Below are positions 7,791-14,674 of a stretch of DNA of 14,674 nucleotides, in pieces. The notes under the pieces were generated by a model. That model made no database searches and was not told where the DNA came from. It saw only the letters and a program-made list of their open reading frames with translations. Position numbers and translations under genes: made by a program. The stretch comes from Gammaproteobacteria bacterium (GTDB lineage: Bacteria > Pseudomonadota > Gammaproteobacteria > Arenicellales > UBA868): NCBI GenBank assembly GCA_003529705.1, contig DPVA01000009.1, forward strand, positions 1,244 to 15,917. Reading direction: 5' to 3'. Each line of letters opens with the position of its first letter. Position 1 is the first letter of the stretch.

Positions 7791-7955
7791 GCGCCGGCCC
7801 CTAACGGGGTTAAAAGGGAACAAGGCGCGCCTCGGCGCAACCTTGGCTGTACCCGCAACTGTAGGCGGCGAGCGATGGGTCACCGAAGCCACTGGTTCCA
7901 GACCGGGAAGGCAGACCTACTGCGTCGAACCGCGAGCCAGGAAACCTGCCGGCGC
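7791..7955 (+). promoter_or_regulatory. Cobalamin riboswitch upstream of the TonB-like transducer
   Basis: This is a second, separate cobalamin aptamer pointing the other way. Conserved blocks in order: TTAAAAGGGAAC (7810-7821), ACCCGCAACTGTA (7851-7863), B12 box GCCACTG (7888-7894), GGGAAGGC (7905-7912), and GCGAGCCAGGAAACCTGCC (7932-7950). A perfect 7-bp closing stem joins GCGCCGG (7791-7797) with CCGGCGC (7949-7955). It lies about 90 bases before the transducer start codon. An open reading frame passes through it in frame with the gene, but the RNA conservation shows that this part is leader, not protein. Confidence 0.95.
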
Positions 7956-7957
7956 TG

Positions 7958-8027
7958 GCGTCGCTAGTCCAGGATCGGGAAAAATCGGGATGCGAACCAC
8001 TGCGGTGGGCGACGCACACTGTCGCTT
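7958..8027 (+). promoter_or_regulatory. Probable riboswitch expression platform with alternative hairpins
   Basis: GCGTCGC (7958-7964) can pair perfectly with GCGACGC (8009-8015). The same 3' arm can instead form a local hairpin, GCGAC (8009-8013) with GTCGC (8021-8025), widened by two G-U pairs and followed by CTTTATC. TGCGTCG (7921-7927) inside the aptamer can also pair with 8010-8016. These mutually exclusive pairings just before the ribosome site (GGAGGGG, 8032-8038) are what a switch needs. Whether it acts by termination (the U-run is short) or on translation is not clear. Confidence 0.45.
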
Positions 8028-8046
8028 TATCGGAGGGGTTTGGTTT

Positions 8047-9567
8047 ATGAAGATGCCAGCGCGCACGTCCAGGGACGAACGCTCCCGTACAACGAGGCAG
8101 AACCCGAATTTGCCCATTAGGCCATACGCCCTCCCTCTCGCTCTGATGATCTCAGGCGCACTCCACGCCGTGGTAATTGCTCTCTCGCCTGAAGCCGTGC
8201 CAAAACTGACCTCTGACCCTACTCTGGTATACAGCACCAAGCTGGACGCAGTCCTTATGGATGCGGTGCAGGACAAAGGTGAAACCTTGTTGCCATCTGA
8301 AGCGGCCGTGGAATCCGTCGCTAGTGTTGACCCGGTAGACCCCGTCGACCAGCTCGAGCGTGAGATTCAACGCCTTCAGGATCTCACAGCTTCCCAGCGA
8401 TCCACGTTGCAAAAGATCCACGCAAAACATACCGCCGAAAAAGTCCGTCATGAGAAGGAAATTCTTACGCTTCAAGAAAGCAATAAGGTGATCATGGATG
8501 ATCGCCGTCAACTGCAGGCAACCGTCACCCAGCTTGAAGACGCCCGCCAGGCGTTGAACGCCGAAAACGCCTCCCTCCGCCAGACTCTGGCCAACACGGT
8601 GTCGGATCTTCGCGTAGGAACACAGGCGCAAGTTGCCTTAAGCGTGCAAGTGAAAACACTTGTTCACGACCTTGATCATCAGCAGAAGCTTAATCGACGA
8701 CTCTACGAGAAAACCCAGGAGTCTGAAAAAGCTCGGCAGTCGCTTCAGGCAGAGAAAAAAATTACCGATTCTGCAAATGAACAACTGGCTGCTAGCTTAT
8801 TGGGACAGGAACTGAAGCTTAATACGCTGCGTAAAGAAAACACCGAACTCCAGCAGCGGCTTTTGAGTTCGACAAAACTGTCACTCGAACTGGAGCGTGA
8901 ACTCGACAAATCGATTGCAGCGGCACGGGTTGAATATCAGGAAATGACTGAAGAACAAACAGCACTTCACCAAGAAATGCGAATGATCTCGAGCGCGCTC
9001 AAAAACCAGCGCGCGGTGAGCCAGCAGTTACGTCATGACGCTGATCAGATCAGTCAAATCCTTGATGTACTAAGAGCCGAGCAGCAGGAGACTGAAGCGG
9101 CTTATACGGAAACGGGCGCCCGTCTACTTGAGACAACAACCGTTCTGCGCTCAATTAGTGAGGAAAACCACCAACTTCGGCAAGAACTGACGCGCTCAGC
9201 AAAGACAGCCGCCAACCTCAGGCAGCAGCTTAATCGTACGCAGGCATCAACCGCGTCTTTAGAAACAGGGAATGCTTTGAGAGAACTTCGTCCGGTTCCT
9301 ACAGCAGGTAACCCGAAGCCGGTTTATCCGAGGATGGCTATACGCCGGGGACTCGAGGGAGAGGTTGGCCTATCGGTCAGCGTCTCTTCCTCAGGGCAGG
9401 TCTCGGAGGTATCGGTCAGCAAGCCAAGTGGTTACGCGATTCTTGACCAGGCTGCGATTGATTCCGTAAAGAAATGGGAATTCACGCCAGCCACCCGGGA
9501 CGGCATACCCACTGCCATGGTTATCGACATTCCGGTACAGTTTCGCCTGATTGACTCGCGAGGCTGA
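8047..9567 (+). CDS. TonB-like energy transducer with a long coiled-coil periplasmic region, B12-riboswitch controlled
   Basis: A 506-residue protein. One N-terminal membrane segment (about residues 27-46) contains SGALH (S36, H40), matching the Ser-x3-His motif (S16/H20) by which E. coli TonB couples to ExbB-ExbD. Residues 100-415 contain no proline and are rich in Glu, Gln, Leu and Arg; L142, I149, L156, L163, L170 and L177 lie exactly seven apart, as in a coiled coil. Residues about 421-502 are a TonB C-terminal domain (KPVYPRMAIRRGLEGEVG, then LDQAAIDSVKKWEFTPA), which in TonB contacts the TonB box of receptors. The ATG at 8047 has GGAGGGG eight bases upstream. The frame is open back to 7696, but that part is riboswitch. 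It probably energises BtuB. ExbB and ExbD are not in the window. Transducer role: likely; partner: inferred from the shared riboswitch control. Confidence 0.88.
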   Translation: MKMPARTSRDERSRTTRQNPNLPIRPYALPLALMISGALHAVVIALSPEAVPKLTSDPTLVYSTKLDAVLMDAVQDKGETLLPSEAAVESVASVDPVDPVDQLEREIQRLQDLTASQRSTLQKIHAKHTAEKVRHEKEILTLQESNKVIMDDRRQLQATVTQLEDARQALNAENASLRQTLANTVSDLRVGTQAQVALSVQVKTLVHDLDHQQKLNRRLYEKTQESEKARQSLQAEKKITDSANEQLAASLLGQELKLNTLRKENTELQQRLLSSTKLSLELERELDKSIAAARVEYQEMTEEQTALHQEMRMISSALKNQRAVSQQLRHDADQISQILDVLRAEQQETEAAYTETGARLLETTTVLRSISEENHQLRQELTRSAKTAANLRQQLNRTQASTASLETGNALRELRPVPTAGNPKPVYPRMAIRRGLEGEVGLSVSVSSSGQVSEVSVSKPSGYAILDQAAIDSVKKWEFTPATRDGIPTAMVIDIPVQFRLIDSRG

Positions 9568-9860
9568 GGGCTAAAAGAAGGACTGATGTTTCAAGTCAGG
9601 TCAGCGTCGCTTTTAAGAGCTTTTAAACAGCGTTTTCGCCATTCCATTACCTTACTGCTTCTTGATAATTGCCGTAGACAGGCGCTCCGCCCTGTTCTTG
9701 ATCCGATCTGCAATTCCCCTAAATTAGTGAAATCTGATCTCAGGAGCAAACGACGCTTCCAAGCTGATACAGCGGGCGAACGAAGCACTACTCCAGCATT
9801 AAAGCCGGAATTGATATACAAATCAGGAACTTATACGACCTGCAACCGTCTGATAAAGCG
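9568..9860 (+). other. Convergent intergenic region
   Basis: This stretch of 293 bases lies between the 3' ends of the transducer and the CoA-transferase gene. It is more AT-rich than its neighbours. It contains one imperfect hairpin (9677-9696, listed separately) and a weakly supported small open frame starting at 9586. No conserved RNA or mobile element was recognised. Confidence 0.5.
9677..9700. terminator. Weak candidate bidirectional terminator
   Basis: GACAGGCGCTCCGCCCTGTT folds as a stem of about 7-8 bp with a 3-base loop and a single bulged C. It lies between two converging genes, where a shared terminator is expected. The following TTCTTGAT on the plus strand is only moderately U-rich, and the minus-strand side is weaker, so support is low. 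Confidence 0.3.
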
Positions 9861-11081
9861 TCAAACAACCCCTTCGGCATGTAGCGCACTGATGGCGCTT
9901 CCGTCGTAGCTCAAGAGTTCCCGAAGCACTGCATCCGTATCCTCACCAAGCATCGGCGGCCCCCGACGAATTTCGCCAGGTGTGGCCGAAAGCTTGAGCG
10001 GACTGCCAAGCAGCTCCATCGCCCCGAGAGAACCGTGCTGTGCACTCACGCGCATCTGTCGGTGGAGCACCTGAGGATCATTCAGGGTTTCATCGATCCG
10101 GTTGATCCGGCCACAGGGGATTCCCTCGGGCTCCAGAAGCGCTAGCCACTCGTGGGTGTCTCTGGTTTCCATCAATGATGAGAGTGTATCAACGAGTTCA
10201 CGCCGATTCTGGACCCGATCACGATTTGCAGAAAAACGTGAATCTTCTGCCAACCGATTTTGTCCTGTGACTTCACAGAAACGTCGGAACTGACCGTCAT
10301 TGCCCACCGCCAGAATGATGTGCCCATCCTTGGTTTCAAAAACCTGGTACGGCACTATGTTGGGATGCGCGTTCCCCATCCGGATCGGGGTCTCTCCCAC
10401 CGCAAGATAGGTCATAGCCTGGTTCGCCAGAATCGCCACCTGGCAGTCCAGAAGTGCCATATCAATGTACTGACCCTGACCGGTTTGGTCACGATGAATC
10501 AGCGCAGCCTGAATCGCACTGGCGCTGTAAAGACCCGTCACAATATCAGCAATGGCAACACCGACTTTCTGGGGATTTGCGCCGGCAACATCCTGCGCTT
10601 CCCCGGTAACACTCATCAGACCGCCCATCCCCTGTATCATGAAATCGTAACCGGCTCTTTCGGCATACGGCCCGTCCTGGCCGAACCCTGTAATAGAGCA
10701 GTACACCAATTTGGGGTTTAGCTGTCTCAAGGTCTCGTAATCGAGCCCATAACGTGCCAGCACTCCCACCTTGAAGTTCTCGACAAATACATCGCAATGT
10801 GAAACCAGTTCATGGATCACCTTCTGACCGCGGGGGTCCGAGAGATTCAGCGTGATCGAGCGCTTACCCCGATTAGCCGCGAGGAAATATGGGGACTCCT
10901 CGTTTCCGCTTCCATCAGGATAGATAAAAGGGGGACCCCATTGACGGGTATCGTCACCGCTGCCAGGCCGCTCAACCTTAATGACATCAGCACCGAGATC
11001 GGCCAGTATCTGCGTACACCACGGACCCGCCAGCACCCGGGTGAGATCGAGAACACGGATATGTGAGAGCGCTCCACCCAT
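9861..11081 (-). CDS. Class III CoA-transferase (CaiB/BaiF family), probably glutarate/succinate-type
   Basis: A 406-residue cytosolic family III CoA-transferase, which moves CoA between carboxylic acids through an aspartyl-CoA intermediate. Seen: the N-terminal block VLDLTRVLAGPWCTQILADLGADVIKVERP (10-39), NRGKRSITLNL (70-80), VENFKVGVLARYGLDY, and VAIADIVTGLYSASAIQAAL, where D179 matches the catalytic aspartate of formyl-CoA transferase (D169). Its position three bases after gcdH suggests it activates glutarate to glutaryl-CoA, like the mitochondrial SUGCT protein that pairs with glutaryl-CoA dehydrogenase. That substrate is inferred from context; family members also use formyl, carnitine, mesaconyl and other CoA esters. 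No strong Shine-Dalgarno lies before the ATG at 11081, so translation is probably coupled to gcdH. Confidence 0.9.
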   Translation of the reverse strand: MGGALSHIRVLDLTRVLAGPWCTQILADLGADVIKVERPGSGDDTRQWGPPFIYPDGSGNEESPYFLAANRGKRSITLNLSDPRGQKVIHELVSHCDVFVENFKVGVLARYGLDYETLRQLNPKLVYCSITGFGQDGPYAERAGYDFMIQGMGGLMSVTGEAQDVAGANPQKVGVAIADIVTGLYSASAIQAALIHRDQTGQGQYIDMALLDCQVAILANQAMTYLAVGETPIRMGNAHPNIVPYQVFETKDGHIILAVGNDGQFRRFCEVTGQNRLAEDSRFSANRDRVQNRRELVDTLSSLMETRDTHEWLALLEPEGIPCGRINRIDETLNDPQVLHRQMRVSAQHGSLGAMELLGSPLKLSATPGEIRRGPPMLGEDTDAVLRELLSYDGSAISALHAEGVV

Positions 11082-11084
11082 TAA

Positions 11085-12278
11085 TTAGCCGGTAAAGGCC
11101 TGCAGACCTGTCTGGGCGCGTCCCAGAATCAGAGCGTGGACGTCGTGCGTCCCCTCATAGGTATTAACGGCTTCGAGATTCATCATATGGCGGATCACGT
11201 GATACTCATCCGAAACGCCGTTACCGCCATGCATGTCCCGGGAGGTTCTCGCGATTTCGAGCGCTTTGCCGCAGTTGTTGCGCTTGAGTAGAGAGATTGC
11301 TTCTGGTGCCGCACGACCTTCATCGAAAAGACGCCCAAGCCGTAAGCATGCGTGACTGCCCAACGTGATTTCGGTCTGCATATCGGCGAGTTTTTTCTGA
11401 ATCAGCTGGTTTGCAGCTAATGGCCGGCCGAACTGTTCGCGCTCCAGAGTATAGGAACGGGCGGCATGCCAACAGAATTCGGCTGCACCCATCGCCCCCC
11501 AGGCGATCCCATAACGTGCCCGGTTGAGGCACCCGAAGGGGCCTTTAAGGCCGCTAACACCGGGCAGGATGTTCTCGGCCGGAACAAAAACATCGTCCAT
11601 GACGATCTCACCGGTCACGGATGCTCTCAGCGAGAACTTGCCTTCGATCGTTGGCGTACTGAGACCCGACATCTCCCGCTCCAGGATAAAGCCCCGAATT
11701 ACCCCTTCGTCATCTTTGGCCCAAACAACGAAGACATCGGCAATGGGTGAGTTGGTGATCCACATCTTAGCTCCGCTGAGACGGTAACCACCATCGATCG
11801 CCCGAGCTCGGGTCTTCATGCTCCCAGGATCTGAGCCAAAATCAGGCTCGGTGAGACCAAAACAACCTACCCATTCACCCGCGCTGAGTCGGGGCAGATA
11901 TTTCTCACGCTGCTCCTCGGAGCCATAGGCAAAAATCGGGTACATAACAAGACTCGACTGCACGCTCATCATCGACCGGTAGCCTGAATCCACCCGCTCG
12001 ATCTCCCGAGCAGCAAGACCGTAGCAGACATAACTCAATCCAGCGCAGCCATAGCCGTCTATAGTGGAACCCAATAGGCCCAGTTCTCCCATTTTCTGAA
12101 ATAGAGAACGGTTTACCTTTTCCTCTCGGAACGCTTCAAGTACTTGCGGCTGAAGTTCGTCCTGGCAGAAACGGTTGATCGACTCCCTTACCAGCCGCTC
12201 CTCATCCGTGAGGAGGTCATCTAAAACCAGCGGATCAGCCCAATCAAAGGCAGCAACGATTTTCGATGTTTTGGTCAT
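11085..12278 (-). CDS. gcdH: Glutaryl-CoA dehydrogenase
   Basis: FAD-dependent acyl-CoA dehydrogenase that oxidises and decarboxylates glutaryl-CoA to crotonyl-CoA in lysine, tryptophan and aromatic acid breakdown, passing electrons to ETF. The 397 residues start FDWADPL near the N-terminus, as in GcdH proteins. Seen: [14 protein letters not shown] (99-112), whose R101 corresponds to the arginine that binds the glutaryl carboxylate in human [19 protein letters not shown] (140-154); [15 protein letters not shown]; and [22 protein letters not shown], where E375 is the catalytic base. These features separate it from butyryl- or isovaleryl-CoA dehydrogenases. The ATG at 12278 is chosen because homology begins there; the frame is open 46 codons further upstream without family support. 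The ribosome site is weak. It is followed after three bases by a CoA-transferase gene. Confidence 0.95.
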   Translation of the reverse strand: MTKTSKIVAAFDWADPLVLDDLLTDEERLVRESINRFCQDELQPQVLEAFREEKVNRSLFQKMGELGLLGSTIDGYGCAGLSYVCYGLAAREIERVDSGYRSMMSVQSSLVMYPIFAYGSEEQREKYLPRLSAGEWVGCFGLTEPDFGSDPGSMKTRARAIDGGYRLSGAKMWITNSPIADVFVVWAKDDEGVIRGFILEREMSGLSTPTIEGKFSLRASVTGEIVMDDVFVPAENILPGVSGLKGPFGCLNRARYGIAWGAMGAAEFCWHAARSYTLEREQFGRPLAANQLIQKKLADMQTEITLGSHACLRLGRLFDEGRAAPEAISLLKRNNCGKALEIARTSRDMHGGNGVSDEYHVIRHMMNLEAVNTYEGTHDVHALILGRAQTGLQAFTG

Positions 12279-12309
12279 CGTCTTGGTGCTCAAGTATAAA
12301 TTGAGTCGA

Positions 12310-12349
12310 CCGGCTCCGTCTTGCCGAACGGACCCCGAGATGGAGCCGG
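12310..12349. repeat. 8-bp perfect inverted repeat in the gcdH/terC-family divergent region
   Basis: CCGGCTCC (12310-12317) and GGAGCCGG (12342-12349) form a perfect inverted repeat with a 24-base spacer. It lies in the gcdH leader, between the two divergent genes. It could be an operator or an RNA hairpin in the gcdH 5' untranslated region. No matching regulator gene is in the window. Confidence 0.35.
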
Positions 12350-12375
12350 CGAGGAGTCTGAATCGTTGCCAAGCA

Positions 12376-12405
12376 TTCGGAACCTGCCAGATACATTCGT
12401 ATAAT
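12376..12405 (+). promoter_or_regulatory. Candidate promoter for the TerC-family gene
   Basis: A perfect TATAAT (12400-12405) has TTCGGA (12376-12381, three of six matches) at 18-bp spacing. It points toward the gene starting at 12469 and would leave a leader of about 55 bases. The -10 is strong; the -35 is weak. Confidence 0.5.
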
Positions 12406-12468
12406 AGCGCATCCAAACTTTATTCCGATCACGGTTCCCTCCCGCCCTGATCCCCTGGGAAACCGCCT

Positions 12469-13071
12469 ATGAGCCCCGACCAACTCTGGCCGCTAATTCA
12501 GGTCATCCTGGTAGATCTGATGCTGGCGGCTGACAACGCGATTGTAATCGGCCTTGCGGCAGCCAGCGTGCCTGCCGCTTTACGGCCCCGAGTAATCATG
12601 CTCGGTATTGCCGCTGCCGCTGTCCTGCGAATTCTCTTCGCATTGATCACCGTACAGTTGCTGCAAATCGTCGGCCTCGTCCTTGCCGGCGGCCTGTTGC
12701 TGCTCTGGGTTTGCTGGAAGCTCTGGCGGGAACTTCGAAACAGCAACAATGAGCGCGAAGCGGCTGACGGCACGCCATCGGCGCCAACCAAATCACTCCG
12801 GCAAGCCATCTTCCAGATTATTGTGGCTGATTTATCCATGTCTCTGGATAATGTACTTGCTGTAGCAGGTATCGCACGGCACGAGCCGGTGATCCTAGTC
12901 TTTGGACTGGTGCTTTCGGTGGTCCTCATGGCTTTCGCTGCAACACTAATCGCCCGACTACTTGAGCGATACTCCTGGATTGCGTACATTGGGCTTGCGG
13001 TGATTCTTCAGGTCTCGCTGATAATGATCTGGGAGGGTTCTCAGGAACTGCTCCTACTCGTCCAGACTTAA
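12469..13071 (+). CDS. TerC/YjbE-family integral membrane protein, putative metal transporter
   Basis: A 200-residue inner-membrane protein with about seven hydrophobic segments and one cytoplasmic-type hydrophilic stretch (about residues 88-110). The family motif occurs twice: VDLMLAADNAIVIGLA (15-30; D16, D22, N23) and VADLSMSLDNVLAVAG (119-134; D121, D127, N128), giving the inverted two-repeat layout of TerC/LysE-like transporters. YjbE and related TerC proteins have been linked to manganese export, but the substrate here is not shown. The YjbE group is often preceded by a yybP-ykoY manganese riboswitch; I do not see one in the 190-base upstream region. The start ATG has only GGGAAA as a weak ribosome site. 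The next gene follows after 31 bases on the same strand. Confidence 0.9.
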   Translation: MSPDQLWPLIQVILVDLMLAADNAIVIGLAAASVPAALRPRVIMLGIAAAAVLRILFALITVQLLQIVGLVLAGGLLLLWVCWKLWRELRNSNNEREAADGTPSAPTKSLRQAIFQIIVADLSMSLDNVLAVAGIARHEPVILVFGLVLSVVLMAFAATLIARLLERYSWIAYIGLAVILQVSLIMIWEGSQELLLLVQT

Positions 13072-13102
13072 CTTTGGAATAGCAATAACCGACACTATCT
13101 CC

Positions 13103-14674
13103 ATGATGATCTCAGCACACATCCGTAGCGCAATCTGTTTTGCGGTGCTCGTTGTCGCAAGCAGTACGGCCTTTTCCCAAAGTGAGGATATACAACGCGC
13201 TGTCGCCGCCTATAACGACGGCGATTATGCGACAGCGATTGCTATTTGGGAGCCACACGCTCATCAGGGCAACCGTGAAGCCCAGTTTAATATGGGGGTG
13301 GTGTATTTTGAAGGACACGGGGTCCGCAAGAGTCTCGACGAGGCCTTGGCGTGGTTTCGTAAAGCCGCAAACTCGGGGCACCCGACGGCCATGTTCAATC
13401 TCGGTGTCGCCTACTGGGAGGGTCGGGGCCTGAGCCTGAATTTCTCACAGGCCGTCGACTGGTGGGAACGTGCGGCTGAGTCCGGTGATGTTGCCTCTCA
13501 GTACAACCTTGGCCTCGCTTACTACCTCGGTAAAGGTGCACAGAAAGATATCGAGAAAGCGAGAGGTTGGCTGGCTCAAGCAGCGGGACAAGGACACGCC
13601 GAAGCTAACCGGGTTCTCGAAATTATCGGCGAAAAAGATGTGGCGACGCAGAGTACGCCCTCGACTTCGACCTCTGCCTCATCATCCATTGCCCATTCAT
13701 CCGCGACCTCTCAGGCAGAATCGCGAGCAGTCGACTCGGTGACAGTAAACAAAACAGTAGACAAAACAGAGGGGACGCCGCAAAGCCCAATCATCGTCAC
13801 AACCCGTTTTCGGGCGGCCGAGGCCAGCCTTGATAAACTGGCACTGCGTTCCGCCCCGAACAGCCAGTCCCCGGTGCTTCATACGCTGCGACAGGGGACA
13901 CCTGTCAAAATTGTTCAGATTCAAGGGTCTTGGGGAAGACTTGAGATCCCAGTTCCGATCCGGCTTTGGGTCTTCGGAGACTATGTACAGGGTGCTCCCG
14001 ACGGTCGCGTTACGGCCAACCAGGTCAGGTTAAGAAACCGGCCTACGACAGGTGAAAATTCCAGAGTCGTCGCGCATCTTAATAAAGGTGACACTGTTAC
14101 GGTCCATTCGAATACCGGGGGCTGGAAACAAGTCAGTAGTCAATCCCCAATGCCTGTCTGGGCACAGCTTTCAGGCCTCTCTGAACAGAATCCCGTTACC
14201 CAGGAATGGCTCGACAATTTCAATGCACTTGCAAGCGAGATGCACGAAAAACCCCAAACCCCGTCAGCGGATTCTGCTGCGCCTTTCCGAGCCGCCTGGG
14301 TCAAGGCAGCTGACACAGTGGTCATCGGCAGGCCTGCCCTCGATGCGCCCAAACTGAATTTTTTGGCCAAAGACACACCGGTGAAAGTAATTGGCAGCAA
14401 AGAAAGCTGGTTGATGATTCAAAGCCCCATGGGATTGGACGTATGGGTCTACGGCAAGTTCATCAGCGAAACGGGTGCGCGTGCACAGATCAACAATAAT
14501 CGGGTGAGGATACGTTCATTGCCTTCTACCGGTGCCGAGTCCGACGTTCTCGGCCTGCTCGACAAAGGCACGCCGGTCGAGGTCAAGAGCCGGAAAGGGG
14601 ACTGGATCCGCTTGCGGGTAACCCGTTCGGTCATGGGTTGGGTCGATAGCGCTGGGCTTACCTCCCCGGGTCCG
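13103..14674 (+). CDS. Exported Sel1-repeat protein with four SH3-like modules, partial
   Basis: The frame is open for 524 codons and is cut by the right edge. A signal peptide (about residues 1-25, ...TAFS/QSED) sends it to the periplasm. Residues about 30-175 are an N-terminal helical unit followed by three Sel1-type repeats, recognisable by FNMGVVYFEGHGV, FNLGVAYWEGRGL and YNLGLAYYLGKGA, each followed by AxxWxxxAAxxGH-like helices. A Ser/Thr-rich linker covers about 181-228. Four bacterial SH3-like units follow (about 242-297, 301-359, 397-455, 458-519), each with an R-x-x-P-type start, GTPVKV-like strand, and a GxW...W(V/A) end. Such proteins usually mediate binding at the cell wall or assemble complexes; no catalytic motif is seen. 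The ATG at 13103 is followed by a second ATG, and no clear Shine-Dalgarno is visible. Function unknown. Confidence 0.88.
   Translation, partial: MMISAHIRSAICFAVLVVASSTAFSQSEDIQRAVAAYNDGDYATAIAIWEPHAHQGNREAQFNMGVVYFEGHGVRKSLDEALAWFRKAANSGHPTAMFNLGVAYWEGRGLSLNFSQAVDWWERAAESGDVASQYNLGLAYYLGKGAQKDIEKARGWLAQAAGQGHAEANRVLEIIGEKDVATQSTPSTSTSASSSIAHSSATSQAESRAVDSVTVNKTVDKTEGTPQSPIIVTTRFRAAEASLDKLALRSAPNSQSPVLHTLRQGTPVKIVQIQGSWGRLEIPVPIRLWVFGDYVQGAPDGRVTANQVRLRNRPTTGENSRVVAHLNKGDTVTVHSNTGGWKQVSSQSPMPVWAQLSGLSEQNPVTQEWLDNFNALASEMHEKPQTPSADSAAPFRAAWVKAADTVVIGRPALDAPKLNFLAKDTPVKVIGSKESWLMIQSPMGLDVWVYGKFISETGARAQINNNRVRIRSLPSTGAESDVLGLLDKGTPVEVKSRKGDWIRLRVTRSVMGWVDSAGLTSPGP

Noticed and set aside
7441..7955. 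The two riboswitches as a recent inverted duplication
   Set aside because: Outside the universally conserved blocks the two aptamers differ in stem and loop sequence, so a recent copy event is not supported.
7696..8046. In-frame 117-codon extension upstream of the transducer ATG
   Set aside because: It translates the cobalamin riboswitch aptamer; the ATG at 8047 has a strong ribosome site directly after the leader.
9586..9909. Possible 107-residue gene in the convergent gap
   Set aside because: It has an acceptable AAGGA site, but its codon use and composition are unlike its neighbours, it overlaps the 3' end of the CoA-transferase gene by 49 bases, and the product matches no family I know. 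Left out as unproven.
10260..10721. 153-codon plus-strand open frame opposite the CoA-transferase gene
   Set aside because: It is antisense to a well-conserved gene, with no motif and no ribosome site of note.
12279..12468. yybP-ykoY manganese riboswitch upstream of the YjbE-like gene
   Set aside because: Expected from knowledge of the family, but I could not find its conserved segments; only a promoter candidate and an inverted repeat are visible.
13470..13742. 90-codon open frame on the plus strand
   Set aside because: It is an out-of-frame shadow of the Sel1/SH3 gene, whose own frame is open to the window end and carries clear repeats.
1..14674. CRISPR array, transposon ends, tRNA or prophage
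   Set aside because: No regularly spaced repeats, transposase motifs, tRNA-like folds or phage genes were recognised on either strand.

Overview
The window is an ordinary bacterial chromosome segment. It most likely comes from a gammaproteobacterium: it carries a Coq7-type ubiquinone hydroxylase, a BtuB/TonB outer-membrane import system, and compact operons with Shine-Dalgarno sites. The genus cannot be named from this sequence. No insertion sequence, phage gene, tRNA, rRNA or CRISPR array was seen.

Positions 1-9567 are a vitamin B12 locus built around one control region (about 7344-8046). That region holds two back-to-back cobalamin riboswitches pointing in opposite directions. The minus-strand riboswitch (about 7441-7641) leads an eight-gene run: btuB (outer-membrane receptor), coq7 (ubiquinone synthesis, an unexpected passenger), btuF, btuC and btuD (periplasmic binding protein and ABC importer), then cobU, cobT and cobS (nucleotide-loop assembly). 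cobS runs off the left edge. Together these genes would take up corrinoids across both membranes and finish or remodel them into cobalamin. The plus-strand riboswitch (about 7791-7955) leads a single gene (8047-9567). Its product has a TonB-like N-terminal membrane anchor and a TonB C-terminal domain. The usual proline-rich spacer is replaced by about 316 proline-free residues with coiled-coil character. I read it as a dedicated B12-controlled energy transducer for BtuB, and it is the most interesting item in the window.

Positions 9861-12278 hold a minus-strand pair, glutaryl-CoA dehydrogenase (gcdH) followed by a class III CoA-transferase. This pairing is typical of glutarate, lysine or tryptophan breakdown. 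The pair converges on the transducer gene across a roughly 290-base gap.

Positions 12469-14674 hold plus-strand genes: a TerC/YjbE-family membrane protein, then an exported protein with Sel1 repeats and four SH3-like modules that is cut by the right edge. A 190-base divergent region separates gcdH from the TerC-family gene and contains a TATAAT promoter candidate and an 8-bp inverted repeat.
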